This document shows positions 44,911 to 53,413 of a DNA stretch of 64,000 bases, in pieces. Below the pieces are notes generated by a model. That model was not told the DNA's origin, searched no databases, and was given only the letters and a program-made list of their open reading frames with translations. The DNA is from UBA5336 sp964415675. GTDB taxonomy: Bacteria > Pseudomonadota > Alphaproteobacteria > Caulobacterales > Hyphomonadaceae. The stretch spans positions 104,137-168,136 of the forward strand of contig CAYQBG010000008.1 in the NCBI GenBank assembly GCA_964415675.1, in the 5' to 3' direction. The translations under genes were made by a program, and so were the position numbers. Positions within the stretch are counted from its first letter, which is position 1. Every line of letters starts with the position of its first letter.

Positions 44911-45199
44911 CGTTCTGCTCCTTTATGCCAAACTTGCGCTCAAGCGCATTCATCCGGAGGCAGTAGACGAAGATCAGCGCCACGAAGGTGTAGATCGACC
45001 CCTGCTGGGCGAACCAGAAGCCGAGCGGCGCGCCGCCAATCGAAACGGCATCGAGCTGGTCACGCAGCACGATACCGAAGCCATAGGACACGGTGAACCA
45101 GATCGCCAGCAGCACGAGGGTAAGGCGGATCACGGCCGCCCAATAGCCCTTGCTGTCGATCTTGCCGCTCCCAGGCGTCTGTTGGGTTTGGTCTGTCAT
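44903..45199 (-). CDS. DUF4212 small subunit of sodium:solute symporter
   Basis: 98-aa membrane protein with two helices (about 22-45 and 60-85), containing GYWAAVIRLTLVLLAIWFTVSYGFGI and GFWFAQQGSIYTFVALIFVYCLRM. This is the DUF4212 family (sodium:solute symporter small subunit), which always sits next to a VC_2705-type carrier; its role in assembly or activity is inferred from that pairing. GGGGAGG lies just before the ATG, and its stop overlaps the large-subunit start by 8 bp. Confidence 0.9.
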   Translation of the reverse strand: MTDQTQQTPGSGKIDSKGYWAAVIRLTLVLLAIWFTVSYGFGIVLRDQLDAVSIGGAPLGFWFAQQGSIYTFVALIFVYCLRMNALERKFGIKEQNDG

Positions 45200-45406
45200 G
45201 TTCCTCCCCTGAGGCTGTATTTCAGCGGCCTTTTTGCCGCAGGCTCAACCTCGCCGGAATACAGACAGGTTAATAGAGGGACTTTGGTCGAAGCCCGGCC
45301 TTGGCGCAAAAAGCGTACTCAATGAAAAACCGCTGAATTCTTGTTCATCTCGTTTATTCCAAATTTAAACTGAGGGCGTATCCAGCAGGCGGAGGATGGT
45401 GTCAGG

Positions 45407-46711
45407 GTGCGCAAACTTCGCGAATTTGGAAAGAATGCTTCAGGGCATGTGGCGATCATGTTCGCGATGAGTGCGATGACGCTTGGAATCTTCATCGCCT
45501 TCGCCACGCATGGCGGTGCGATCCTGAACCAGAAAAACGCGCTGCAGGAAGCAGTCGATGCCACAACCCTGTCAATGGCCTCCGAGCGTGCCATCCTGTC
45601 GATGACGAAAATTGATGTCGAAAGTGCCGCCAGGGCGCGCCTGGCCGCACAGATTGGCGGCAAGAGGGCGATCCGTGATCTCGATTTCGTGGTCACGGCC
45701 AAGCTCAGCTCCAGCCAGGACGCGCTCGACGCGGTTTCCGCAACGGGCACACCGCCGGAGAAGGACGAGATCCAGATTTCGGTCACTCAGGAACCGTTTT
45801 CCACCAACGAGACGATTCTTGGCTGGCCTGAAACCAAGCCTGTGACAGTGACAGCGAAGGCGCGCCGCGTCGGTCAGAAGAATGTCTGCATTGTCGCGCT
45901 GAACCAGGCAGACAATTCCACCCTGCTGCTTGCAAACCAGGGAACCATCACCGCGCCCAATTGCGAGATTATCTCCAACTCTGTCTCGCCCACAGGCATG
46001 CAGGCGCTCGACTCCTCCCGTCTGACGGCGAAGAACACATATACTGCTGGTGGGTATAGCGGCGGGGCGGTGAATTATGCCCCCTTGCCGTTGACCGACG
46101 CTCCGCCGGTGATTGATCCGTTCAACAATTTCCCCTGGCCGGCCGAGGGCCCTTGCGACGTAACCACCAACCAGCCCATTTCGGGAACATCCGGCACACT
46201 CAATCCCGGAGTCTACTGCGCCGGATTGCAAATTCATGGCAACCATGAGGTCACGCTCAATCCGGGTGTCTATATCCTTAAGGGCGATGGCCTGAATGTG
46301 GTCGGCACGTCGCAATTACGCGGAGATGGTGTGACGATCTATTTCAAGGGGCCGACCAGCCGTTTGCAAGCCGTCGGCAATGCCACGCTGGAGCTGACGG
46401 CACCGACCGGGGGGGCCACGGCCGGTTTCCTGATGATCGAGGATCCCGGCAACCAGGCCGGCAACACCCACCTCATCACCGCAAGTAATGCCCGCTACAT
46501 GGTGGGGACGATCTATCTGCCGCGCGGCGTGTTGCGCGTGGACACCAGCAATCCGGTTTCCGACCAGTCGGAATATACCGCCATCGTGGCCTCGCAGATT
46601 CAGACGCTCGGCGATTCCAATCTCTATCTCAACACCGATTATGCCCTCACCGACGTGCCCGTGCCCAATGGCGTCGGCCCGGTCGGCGAGAAAATGCGGC
46701 TGATTGATTAG
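45407..46711 (+). CDS. TadG-like protein, orphan Flp-pilus assembly factor
   Basis: 434-aa protein starting with a GTG (GGAGGA 10 nt upstream). The N-terminal part (about 8-60: SGHVAIMFAMSAMTLGIFIAFATHGGAILNQKNALQEAVDATTL) matches the TadE/G-like helix with the following alanine-rich helix. The rest has no von Willebrand domain; it contains a repeated NPGVY pattern (NPGVYCAGLQIHG, NPGVYILKGDGL), suggesting a beta-helix-like surface region. No other tad, cpa or flp gene is nearby. It is probably exported or membrane-anchored with a periplasmic C terminus. Function beyond the pilus-like N terminus is not known. Confidence 0.75.
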   Translation: MRKLREFGKNASGHVAIMFAMSAMTLGIFIAFATHGGAILNQKNALQEAVDATTLSMASERAILSMTKIDVESAARARLAAQIGGKRAIRDLDFVVTAKLSSSQDALDAVSATGTPPEKDEIQISVTQEPFSTNETILGWPETKPVTVTAKARRVGQKNVCIVALNQADNSTLLLANQGTITAPNCEIISNSVSPTGMQALDSSRLTAKNTYTAGGYSGGAVNYAPLPLTDAPPVIDPFNNFPWPAEGPCDVTTNQPISGTSGTLNPGVYCAGLQIHGNHEVTLNPGVYILKGDGLNVVGTSQLRGDGVTIYFKGPTSRLQAVGNATLELTAPTGGATAGFLMIEDPGNQAGNTHLITASNARYMVGTIYLPRGVLRVDTSNPVSDQSEYTAIVASQIQTLGDSNLYLNTDYALTDVPVPNGVGPVGEKMRLID

Positions 46712-46724
46712 GGCTGGTCGGCAC

Positions 46725-46910
46725 TCAGTCGGTTCCACCCGCGCGCCATTCGCGGATGCCGCTCCAGATCAGCGCGCCGGAAACGACGAAGCCGCCAAGC
46801 ACATAGAGTTCGCGCAGGCCAAAGCCCGGTTCGGCAAAAGCATCGCTGGCCCGCCAGGCGAAAATACCCGCGAGGATAAGGCCGAGTACAATCATCAGAT
46901 GATGTTTCAT
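46725..46910 (-). CDS. small two-helix membrane protein, unknown
   Basis: 61-aa protein with two hydrophobic stretches (about 5-22 and 33-52) and a charged C terminus (REWRAGGTD). An AGGA element lies 8 nt before the ATG and the frame is clean, with high GC3 like its neighbours. I do not recognise it. It ends 14 bp from the TadG-like gene on the opposite strand and diverges from the quinone oxidoreductase gene. Confidence 0.6.
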   Translation of the reverse strand: MKHHLMIVLGLILAGIFAWRASDAFAEPGFGLRELYVLGGFVVSGALIWSGIREWRAGGTD

Positions 46911-47056
46911 GGGAGGCTTCCTGCCCTTTCCGGCTTGTGTCTGGTGGCAAGTCTCGTCGCTTGTCCGCTCGCAGGCAAGTCAGACCTTCCGCGAGGCGAC
47001 CTTGGACAAGCCGCTGCCGGCGCGCCATCTGTCTTGTCCCAAGGGAGGATCCATAA

Positions 47057-48049
47057 ATGAGCCAGACCATGCGCGCCCTCGTCTGCCACGAGATAACCGA
47101 AGATCTCAGCGGCGTCGCCATCGCTGAAAAACCTGTGCCTGAACCGGGGCCGGGCGAGGTGCGCCTCAAAGTGGCCGCCGCGAGCATCAATTTCCCCGAC
47201 ATCCTGATCTGCCAGGGCAAGTACCAGCTCAAGCTCGACCCGCCCTTCACGCCCGGCATGGACATGGCGGGCATCGTTGATGCGGTTGGCGAAGGGGTGG
47301 AAGGCCTCGAACCGGGCGACGAAGTGGCTGGCGGGGCAAGATTCGGGGCCTTTGCCGAATATGCCATCGCGCAGGCAGCCGGCCTGCAGCCGAAACCTGC
47401 GGCGATGAGCTTTGCCGAAGCTGCCGCTTATCCGGCCGCCTATCTGACCGCTTATGTCTCGCTGGTTCGCCGCGCGGCCCTTCAGCCGGGCGAAACACTG
47501 CTGGTGCATGGCGCCAGTGGCGGTGTCGGCATGGCAGCCGTCGATATGGGCAAACTGCTCGGCGCGCGCGTCATCGCCACCGGCGGGTCGGATGCGAAGC
47601 TCGAAAAGGTCAGGGCCTATGGTGCCGACCATGTCATCAATGTTTCAGGCGGCTTCCGCGAAAAGGTCAAATCGCTGACAGACGGGCGCGGCGCCGACGT
47701 GGTCTATGATCCGGTTGGCGGCGATGTGTTCGATGAATCGACCCGCTGCATCGCTTTTGATGGCCGCCTGCTGGTCATTGGTTTTACGAGCGGGCGCATC
47801 GCCTCGGTCAACACAAACATTCCCCTGATCAAGGGCTTCTCGGTGGTTGGCGTGCGCGCCGGCGAATATGGCCGGCAATTCCCGGACAAGGGCCGCGAGA
47901 ATGTTGCGGCAATCTGGAAGTGGGCGCGCGAGGGCAGGACGCGGCCCTATGTTCACGCCGAATTGCCACTGGAACGCGTGCTTGAGGGTTATCGCTCGCT
48001 ACAGAACCGGGAGGTGGTTGGCAAGGTGATCATCTGTCCGCAGGGCTGA
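47057..48049 (+). CDS. NADPH:quinone oxidoreductase (MDR family)
   Basis: 330-aa medium-chain dehydrogenase/reductase of the zinc-free quinone oxidoreductase group. GroES-like N-terminal domain (FPDILICQGKYQ, PGMDMAGIVDAVGEGV) is followed by the NADPH-binding fold with VHGASGGVGMAAV. There is no zinc-ligand cysteine set. It could reduce quinones or enoyl/crotonyl-type substrates; the exact substrate is not set by sequence. GGAGG lies 8 nt before the ATG. Its position beside the rplQ end seems incidental. Confidence 0.88.
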   Translation: MSQTMRALVCHEITEDLSGVAIAEKPVPEPGPGEVRLKVAAASINFPDILICQGKYQLKLDPPFTPGMDMAGIVDAVGEGVEGLEPGDEVAGGARFGAFAEYAIAQAAGLQPKPAAMSFAEAAAYPAAYLTAYVSLVRRAALQPGETLLVHGASGGVGMAAVDMGKLLGARVIATGGSDAKLEKVRAYGADHVINVSGGFREKVKSLTDGRGADVVYDPVGGDVFDESTRCIAFDGRLLVIGFTSGRIASVNTNIPLIKGFSVVGVRAGEYGRQFPDKGRENVAAIWKWAREGRTRPYVHAELPLERVLEGYRSLQNREVVGKVIICPQG

Positions 48050-48056
48050 ACGAGAA

Positions 48057-48080
48057 CGGCCGGCCCATCAGGACCGGCCG
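48057..48080. terminator. hairpin between rplQ and quinone oxidoreductase
   Basis: CGGCCGG and CCGGCCG arms (7 bp, 10-nt loop) between convergent genes; no strong T-run, so it is a moderate candidate terminator for either side. Confidence 0.45.
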
Positions 48081-48105
48081 CTGACATGCCTTTTCCGGCA
48101 AAGTC

Positions 48106-48531
48106 CTATTCCTGGTCTGCCGCTTCAAGCTCGGCTTCATGTCGCGCGCGATCTTTCGCGCCGCGCGCATCCTCGTCGCGATCTACGAGCTCGATCACGG
48201 CCATCGGTGCATTGTCGCCATGGCGGAACCCTGCCTTGAGCACGCGCGTATAGCCGCCATTGCGCTCGGCATAGCGGTCACCCATTACTTCAAACAGCTT
48301 GGCGACCGCATCCTTGTTACGGATACGGGCAATCGCCTGGCGGCGGGCATGCAGGTCGCCCTTCTTCGCCAGAGTGATGAGCTTGTCCATATAGGGCTTC
48401 ATCTCCTTGGCCTTGGGCACCGTGGTGACGATCTGCTCATGTTCGATCAGGCTCGCGGCCATATTCGCCAGCATTGCCTTGCGGTGCGCCGTCGTGCGGT
48501 TCAGTTTCCGGTGCGCGAGATTGTGGCGCAT
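48106..48531 (-). CDS. rplQ: 50S ribosomal protein L17
   Basis: 141 aa. Starts MRHNLAHRKLNRTTAHRKAMLANMAASL, the L17 signature; the conserved YTRVLKAGFRHGDNAPMAVIELV follows. L17 sits near the tunnel exit of the large subunit. The acidic tail (residues ~118-141) is longer than in E. coli L17 beyond the common core. It is the last gene of the alpha operon, 55 bp after rpoA. Confidence 0.97.
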   Translation of the reverse strand: MRHNLAHRKLNRTTAHRKAMLANMAASLIEHEQIVTTVPKAKEMKPYMDKLITLAKKGDLHARRQAIARIRNKDAVAKLFEVMGDRYAERNGGYTRVLKAGFRHGDNAPMAVIELVDRDEDARGAKDRARHEAELEAADQE

Positions 48532-48586
48532 TGTTCCAGTCCTTTCTCAAGTTCGGCGCGCCCGCGCCTTCCGGTTGGCCTTCAGG

Positions 48587-49630
48587 CTAGATATGGTCGT
48601 CATACTTCTTGGCGAGACCTTCAATGTCCTCCGGCGGCCAGTCGGGCACATCCATCCCCAGATGCAGCCCCATCCCCGCGAGGACTTCCTTGATCTCGTT
48701 GAGCGATTTGCGCCCGAAATTCGGAGTGCGAAGCATTTCCGCCTCGGACTTCTGGATCAGGTCACCGATATAGACAATATTGTCGTTCTTCAGACAGTTG
48801 GCCGAACGCACGGACAGTTCCAGCTCGTCCACCTTCTTCAGGAGAACCGGGTTGAAGCCAAGTTCGGCCTCATCGGATGTGGTTGCATCCTCGATCACAG
48901 GCTCATCGAAAGTGATGAACAGCTGCAGCTGGTCCTGCAGGATCCGCGCGGCATAGGCCACAGCATCCTCTGGCGTGACCGCACCATCGGTCTCAACCGA
49001 GAGGGTCAGTCGGTCATAATCGAGAACGGTGCCCTCTCGAGTGTCCTCGACCTGATAGCCAACGCGGCGGACCGGCGAATAGATGGCATCCACGGGGATA
49101 AATCCGATCGGCGCATCTTCCGGACGGTTCTTGTCGGCCGGGACATAGCCCTTGCCGGTGGCCACCGTGAATTCCATACGCACAGACGCACCATCATCCA
49201 GCGTGCAGATGACGAGATCAGGGTTGAGAACCTTCACATCGCCCGGTGTCTCGATCTGTCCAGCAGTGACCTCGCCCGGCCCGGTCGCCTTAAGGACCAT
49301 GCGTTTGGCGCTTTCCGATACCATGTCGATCGCGATCTGTTTGAGGTTGAGCACGATATTCGTGACATCCTCGCGCACGCCCGGAATGGCAGAAAACTCA
49401 TGTACAACGCCGTCGATCTGGACGCCCGTAATAGCAGAACCCTGCAGGGAGGACAGGAGCACACGACGCAGCGCATTGCCGAGCGTGGTGCCAAATCCGC
49501 GTTCCAGCGGCTCGATGACGAGCTTGGCCTTGCGCTTGGGATCCAGCCCCGGAATGACTTCCGGACGGTTCGGGCGAATCAGCTCTTTCCAGTTGCGGTC
49601 ATTCACATTTTCGATTGCGGTGTCAGCCAT
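48587..49630 (-). CDS. rpoA: RNA polymerase alpha subunit
   Basis: 347 aa. N-terminal assembly domain with LERGFGTTLGNALRRVLLSSLQGSAI; C-terminal domain with LSVRSANCLKNDNIVYIGDLIQKSEAEML for UP-element and regulator contact. The ATG at 49630 is preceded by CAGGAG, so MADTAIENV is the start; nine further upstream residues are not supported. It lies between rpsK and rplQ in the alpha operon. Confidence 0.98.
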   Translation of the reverse strand: MADTAIENVNDRNWKELIRPNRPEVIPGLDPKRKAKLVIEPLERGFGTTLGNALRRVLLSSLQGSAITGVQIDGVVHEFSAIPGVREDVTNIVLNLKQIAIDMVSESAKRMVLKATGPGEVTAGQIETPGDVKVLNPDLVICTLDDGASVRMEFTVATGKGYVPADKNRPEDAPIGFIPVDAIYSPVRRVGYQVEDTREGTVLDYDRLTLSVETDGAVTPEDAVAYAARILQDQLQLFITFDEPVIEDATTSDEAELGFNPVLLKKVDELELSVRSANCLKNDNIVYIGDLIQKSEAEMLRTPNFGRKSLNEIKEVLAGMGLHLGMDVPDWPPEDIEGLAKKYDDHI

Positions 49631-49690
49631 GGGCGACTCCTGAAAAAAAAGCTTCAAAAAGCCGGACAGCTCGGCTGGTCCGGCGGAAAA

Positions 49691-50080
49691 TCACACGCGG
49701 CGACGCTTGGGCGGGCGGCAGCCATTGTGCGGGATCGGGGTCACATCGCGGATCGAAGTGATCGTCAGGCCGGTCGCCTGAAGCGCCCGCAGCGCGCTTT
49801 CGCGGCCCGAACCCGGCCCTCTGACATTGACCTCGACCGTCTTGAGGCCGTGGTCCATCGCCTTGCGGGCAGCATCCTCGGAGGCGACCTGCGCGGCATA
49901 GGGCGTCGATTTGCGCGACCCCTTGAAACCCATCGCGCCAGCCGAAGACCAGGAAATGGCGTTACCCTGCGCATCAGTGATCGTGATCATCGTGTTATTG
50001 AACGATGAATTCACATGCACCACGCCTGAGGAAATATTCTTGCGCTCGCGCTTGCGAACGCGTGTCGCGTCACGGGCCAT
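49691..50080 (-). CDS. rpsK: 30S ribosomal protein S11
   Basis: 129 aa. GVVHVNSSFNNTMITITDAQGNAI and the C-terminal PHNGCRPPKRRRV are the S11 signatures. It forms part of the platform and lines the mRNA exit path. The gene lies 12 bp after rpsM and 60 bp before rpoA. Length is typical. Confidence 0.98.
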   Translation of the reverse strand: MARDATRVRKRERKNISSGVVHVNSSFNNTMITITDAQGNAISWSSAGAMGFKGSRKSTPYAAQVASEDAARKAMDHGLKTVEVNVRGPGSGRESALRALQATGLTITSIRDVTPIPHNGCRPPKRRRV

Positions 50081-50092
50081 CGGTCTGATATC

Positions 50093-50461
50093 CTATTTCT
50101 TTTTGCCGGCGATGGGCTTTGCGGGGCCCTTGCGGGTACGGGCATTGGTGTGCGTGCGCTGTCCGCGAACCGGCAGGCGCCGACGATGACGCAAGCCGCG
50201 ATAGCAGCCCAGATCCATCAAACGCTTGATATTCATCGAAACTTCGCGGCGCAGATCGCCCTCGACCATATAGTCACGGTCAATAGCTTCGCGAATCTGT
50301 ATCACTTCTGCATCGGAGAGATCCTGTACGCGGCGATCCGGCGCAATGCCGACCCCGTCGATGATCTCGCGAGCCTTGGTCGGCCCGATGCCATGAATAT
50401 AGCGCAGCGCGATTTCCACGCGCTTGTTCGTGGGAATGTTTACACCGGCAATTCGGGCCAC
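50093..50461 (-). CDS. rpsM: 30S ribosomal protein S13
   Basis: 122 aa with MARIAGVNIPTNKRVEIALRYIHGIG and the basic GLRHRRRLPVRGQRTHTNARTRKG tail. The start codon is a GTG, with AAGGAG 9 nt upstream. S13 in the head contacts tRNA and the 50S. This gene heads the alpha operon and follows a dedicated promoter at 50566-50593, so the S13-S11-alpha-L17 segment can be made independently of spc. Confidence 0.97.
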   Translation of the reverse strand: MARIAGVNIPTNKRVEIALRYIHGIGPTKAREIIDGVGIAPDRRVQDLSDAEVIQIREAIDRDYMVEGDLRREVSMNIKRLMDLGCYRGLRHRRRLPVRGQRTHTNARTRKGPAKPIAGKKK

Positions 50462-50565
50462 GGGGCCAAGCTCCTTGAAAGTTTGTACGAAGGCAAAATC
50501 CTGCCCGCGACGCTGAAAACCTGTTCCGCGCGCAAGACAGCTATGCCTTCTTAACGAAGTCCGCC

Positions 50566-50593
50566 GTTATAGCGACGTGAAACCGCGCGTCAA
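50566..50593 (-). promoter_or_regulatory. promoter upstream of rpsM
   Basis: On the minus strand TTGACG, a 16-bp spacer and TATAAC resemble a sigma-70 promoter (5 of 6 matches in each box). Transcription would begin at about 50559, about 98 nt before the rpsM GTG, in the 165-bp gap after adk. Confidence 0.8.
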
Positions 50594-50626
50594 CACTTGA
50601 TTCGCCGGCGTTTCAGCACCGCGCAA

Positions 50627-51202
50627 TCAATCTCCTCCGGCGACCGCGAGCGCCGCGTCTATACTCGCAGAGACCGTCTCAATATCGGACATGCCATCGA
50701 CTTCCTTCAGCTTGCCCTGCTCGGCATAGAGAGGCACCAGCGGCGCCGTGTCGGCATTGTATTTCTCAAGCCGGTTCACGAACGTTTCGGGATTGTCGTC
50801 CTTGCGGCCCTCTTCCTCGAACCGCTTCGTCACACGCGCGATCAGGGCTTCTTCGTCCACCACAAGCCGGATCACGAGGTCCACCTGGGCGCCGCGCGCC
50901 TGAAGAAGGTCATCCAGTGCCCTGGCCTGACCCACAGTCCGAGGGAAGCCATCGAAAATGAAACCTGGCGCGCCTTTATGAACTTCAAGCTGTTCATCGA
51001 TCAGTTCGATAACGATCTCGTCGGAGACAAGCCCGCCCTCATCCATGATCTTCGCCACACGCTGGCCGAGTTCGGAACCAGAGGCGCGAGCGGCGCGCAG
51101 CATGTCCCCGGTCGAAAGCTGGACAAATCCACGCGAAGCGACCAGCCGCTTGGCCTGCGTGCCTTTTCCCGCCGCTGGCGGCCCGAATAGTATGAGATTC
51201 AT
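50627..51202 (-). CDS. adk: adenylate kinase
   Basis: 191-aa phosphotransferase that equilibrates ATP, ADP and AMP. P-loop FGPPAAGKGTQAKRL; AMP-site DGFPRTVGQARALD; the short LID with FEEEGRKDDNPETF lacks the cysteines of zinc-type kinases, as usual for short-form Adk in alphaproteobacteria. It starts 4 bp inside the end of secY (ATGA), so its translation is coupled to it. Confidence 0.97.
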   Translation of the reverse strand: MNLILFGPPAAGKGTQAKRLVASRGFVQLSTGDMLRAARASGSELGQRVAKIMDEGGLVSDEIVIELIDEQLEVHKGAPGFIFDGFPRTVGQARALDDLLQARGAQVDLVIRLVVDEEALIARVTKRFEEEGRKDDNPETFVNRLEKYNADTAPLVPLYAEQGKLKEVDGMSDIETVSASIDAALAVAGGD

Positions 51203-52560
51203 CTCTTGCGCCCTCCCAGCCGCGATTTCTTGAGCATCCCCTCATACTGGTGCGCGATCATGTGGCTCTGGATCTGTGTTACGGTATCCATGGTCACCGA
51301 AACGACGATCAGGAGCGAAGTGCCGCCGATATAGAAGGGTATCTCCGGATAATAGCGCCGGAGCAGCTCCGGCAGGATACAAACGAACACCAAGTAAATC
51401 GCGCCAATGGTCGTCAGTCGAGTCAGCACATAGTCGATATAGGCGGCGGTGTTCTTGCCCGGCCGGATCCCCGGGATGAAACCGCCATATTTGCGCAGAT
51501 TGTCGGCGGTCTCCTGCGGATTGAACATGATGGAAGTGTAGAAGAAGCAGAAGAAGGCCACGAGCACGGCATAAGTGAGGATATAGGTCCACGATCCGGG
51601 GCTGAATGTGCCGGCCAGCCAGGCCACAAAACCCGATCCGCCCGTGGCTACCGCGCCCGGATCGGCCGTGTTGCCCCCCATGAAGCCAACCGCCGTCAGA
51701 GGCAGCATCAGGATCGCAATGGCAAAGATCGGCGGGATCACGCCCGACGTGTTGATCTTCAGCGGCAGGAAGGAGTTCTGACCCTGCATCATCTGATTGC
51801 CCGCCTGGCGCTTGGGATACTGGATGAGCAGGCGGCGTTGCGAGCGTTCGATGAAGACGATGAAGACGATCAGCGCGATGACAAGCGCCGTGATCAACAG
51901 GATAAAGGCGACATTGACCGATGTCGTGCGGGCCTGTGACAACAGGTTGAAGATTGCCTTGGGCATTTCCGCGATGATGCCGGCAAAGATGATCAGCGAG
52001 ATACCGTTACCGATACCGCGCGCGGTAATCTGCTCGCCCATCCACATCAGCAGCATCGTCCCACCTGTCAGCGTGACGACACCTGTCAGGATGAAGAACC
52101 AGCCAGGCACTGTCTCCAGCGACGCGCTTGCGAGACCGACAGAGATGCCGAAACTCTGCACGATGGCAAACAGCAAAGTCAGGTAGCGCGTATACTGGTT
52201 GATCTGTTTGCGCCCGGCCTCGCCTTCCTTCTTCAGCCGTTCAAGACTGGGCGATGCCGACGTCATCATCTGGATGATGATCGATGCCGTGATGTAGGGC
52301 ATGACATTCAGGGCAAAAATGCCCATCCGCTCGATCGCGCCACCAGAAAACATGTTGGCGCTGCCAAGAATGCCCTGCGACTGCTGGGCAAACAGATCGG
52401 CATAGGCGGCCGGGTCGAGGCCCGGAACCGGGATGAAAGTGCCCAGCCGATAGACGACCAGGATACCGAGGGTGAAAAGAATACGCTTCTGGAGATCCTT
52501 CGCCTTGGCGAAGCTTCCGAAATTCACGTTCTTTGCGAGCTGTTCGGCGGCAGATGCCAA
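51199..52560 (-). CDS. secY: SecY, protein-conducting channel
   Basis: 453-aa translocon subunit with ten membrane helices, forming SecYEG in the inner membrane. The conserved start of this group, ASAAEQLAKNVNFGSFAKAKDLQKRI, follows a TTG at 52560. GGAGGAGG lies 7 nt before it, whereas the ATG at 52578 would use that Shine-Dalgarno as coding sequence, so I choose the TTG. The plug/pore helix segment includes FSGGAIERMGIFALNVMPYITASI, and the C-terminal loop has MLKKSRLGGRKR. It follows rplO in the spc operon. Confidence 0.95.
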   Translation of the reverse strand: MASAAEQLAKNVNFGSFAKAKDLQKRILFTLGILVVYRLGTFIPVPGLDPAAYADLFAQQSQGILGSANMFSGGAIERMGIFALNVMPYITASIIIQMMTSASPSLERLKKEGEAGRKQINQYTRYLTLLFAIVQSFGISVGLASASLETVPGWFFILTGVVTLTGGTMLLMWMGEQITARGIGNGISLIIFAGIIAEMPKAIFNLLSQARTTSVNVAFILLITALVIALIVFIVFIERSQRRLLIQYPKRQAGNQMMQGQNSFLPLKINTSGVIPPIFAIAILMLPLTAVGFMGGNTADPGAVATGGSGFVAWLAGTFSPGSWTYILTYAVLVAFFCFFYTSIMFNPQETADNLRKYGGFIPGIRPGKNTAAYIDYVLTRLTTIGAIYLVFVCILPELLRRYYPEIPFYIGGTSLLIVVSVTMDTVTQIQSHMIAHQYEGMLKKSRLGGRKR

Positions 52561-52659
52561 GGGAATTCCTCCTCCCATAAACGCAGAGCGCCGCCAAGAT
52601 TGGCGGCGATGCGGAGTTTGTGAAGGCGCCAGGCGCAAAAAGAGGTGATATTGTGCCTC

Positions 52660-53142
52660 TTATGCCTCAGCAGCTTCGCCCTGCACAGGTCCGGTCAACG
52701 TCACTGACCCGCCAGCGGCCTCGACAGCTTCGATAGCGGCTTTGGACGCGCCCGTCACCGTAATCTTTGCATTTTTGGGCGCATCGCCCTTGGCCAGAAG
52801 GCGCACACCATCCTTCGGGCGGCGCACAAGGCCCGCGGCAATCAGCGTGTCTTCATTGACATTACCCGCATCAATCTTGCCTGCCTCGATGGCTGCCGTC
52901 AGCCGGCCGAGATTCACCCAGGCATGGGTTTTCGAGCCGCGGGCTTTGAAGCCGCGCTTGGGCAGGCGCATATAGATCGGCATCTGGCCGCCCTCGAACC
53001 CGTTGATTGCAACGCCCGAACGCGACTTCTGGCCCTTCACACCGCGACCGGCGGTCTTGCCCTTGCCGGAGCCGACGCCACGCCCGACGCGCTTGCGCGC
53101 CTTCGTCGAGCCAGGCTGGGGAGAGAGTTCGTGAAGTTTCAT
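52660..53142 (-). CDS. rplO: 50S ribosomal protein L15
   Basis: 160 aa. Starts MKLHELSPQPGSTKARKRVGRGVGSGKGKTAGRGVKGQKSR with the glycine/basic-rich N-terminal extension that reaches into 23S rRNA, then GFEGGQMPIYMRLPKRGFK. It is a late-assembly protein of the large subunit. The C terminus is a globular domain typical of L15. It precedes secY by about 100 bp. Confidence 0.97.
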   Translation of the reverse strand: MKLHELSPQPGSTKARKRVGRGVGSGKGKTAGRGVKGQKSRSGVAINGFEGGQMPIYMRLPKRGFKARGSKTHAWVNLGRLTAAIEAGKIDAGNVNEDTLIAAGLVRRPKDGVRLLAKGDAPKNAKITVTGASKAAIEAVEAAGGSVTLTGPVQGEAAEA

Positions 53143-53207
53143 CTTGTCGCTCTTTTCGGGTTCGCGCGGGGGCCTGGAAGCGCCCGCAGGACTTCAGGCC
53201 GCTCGCC

Positions 53208-53399
53208 TTACGCCTGCTCTTCCACGATTTCAACCATGTGCGCGACCTTGACCAGCATGCCGCGCACTTCCGGGGTGTCTTTCAGCGTCCGTTCACGGCC
53301 AACCTTGTTGAGGCCCAGACCGATCAGCGTCTTGCGCTGGCGATCTTCGCGGCGGATGGGCGAGCCGGTCTGGCGGATAGTGATCATCTTGTCTGCCAT
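53208..53399 (-). CDS. rpmD: 50S ribosomal protein L30
   Basis: 63 aa. ITIRQTGSPIRREDRQRKTLIGLGLNKVGRERTLKDTPEVRGML is the standard L30 fold; the family is lost in some bacteria but kept here. It lies 65 bp before rplO and 14 bp after rpsE. Confidence 0.95.
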   Translation of the reverse strand: MADKMITIRQTGSPIRREDRQRKTLIGLGLNKVGRERTLKDTPEVRGMLVKVAHMVEIVEEQA

Positions 53400-53413
53400 G
53401 ATGTGTCTCCGAC

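Noticed and set aside
48407..50008. Plus-strand 533-residue frame across rpoA and rpsK
   Set aside because: Antisense to three essential ribosomal/polymerase genes; no motif.
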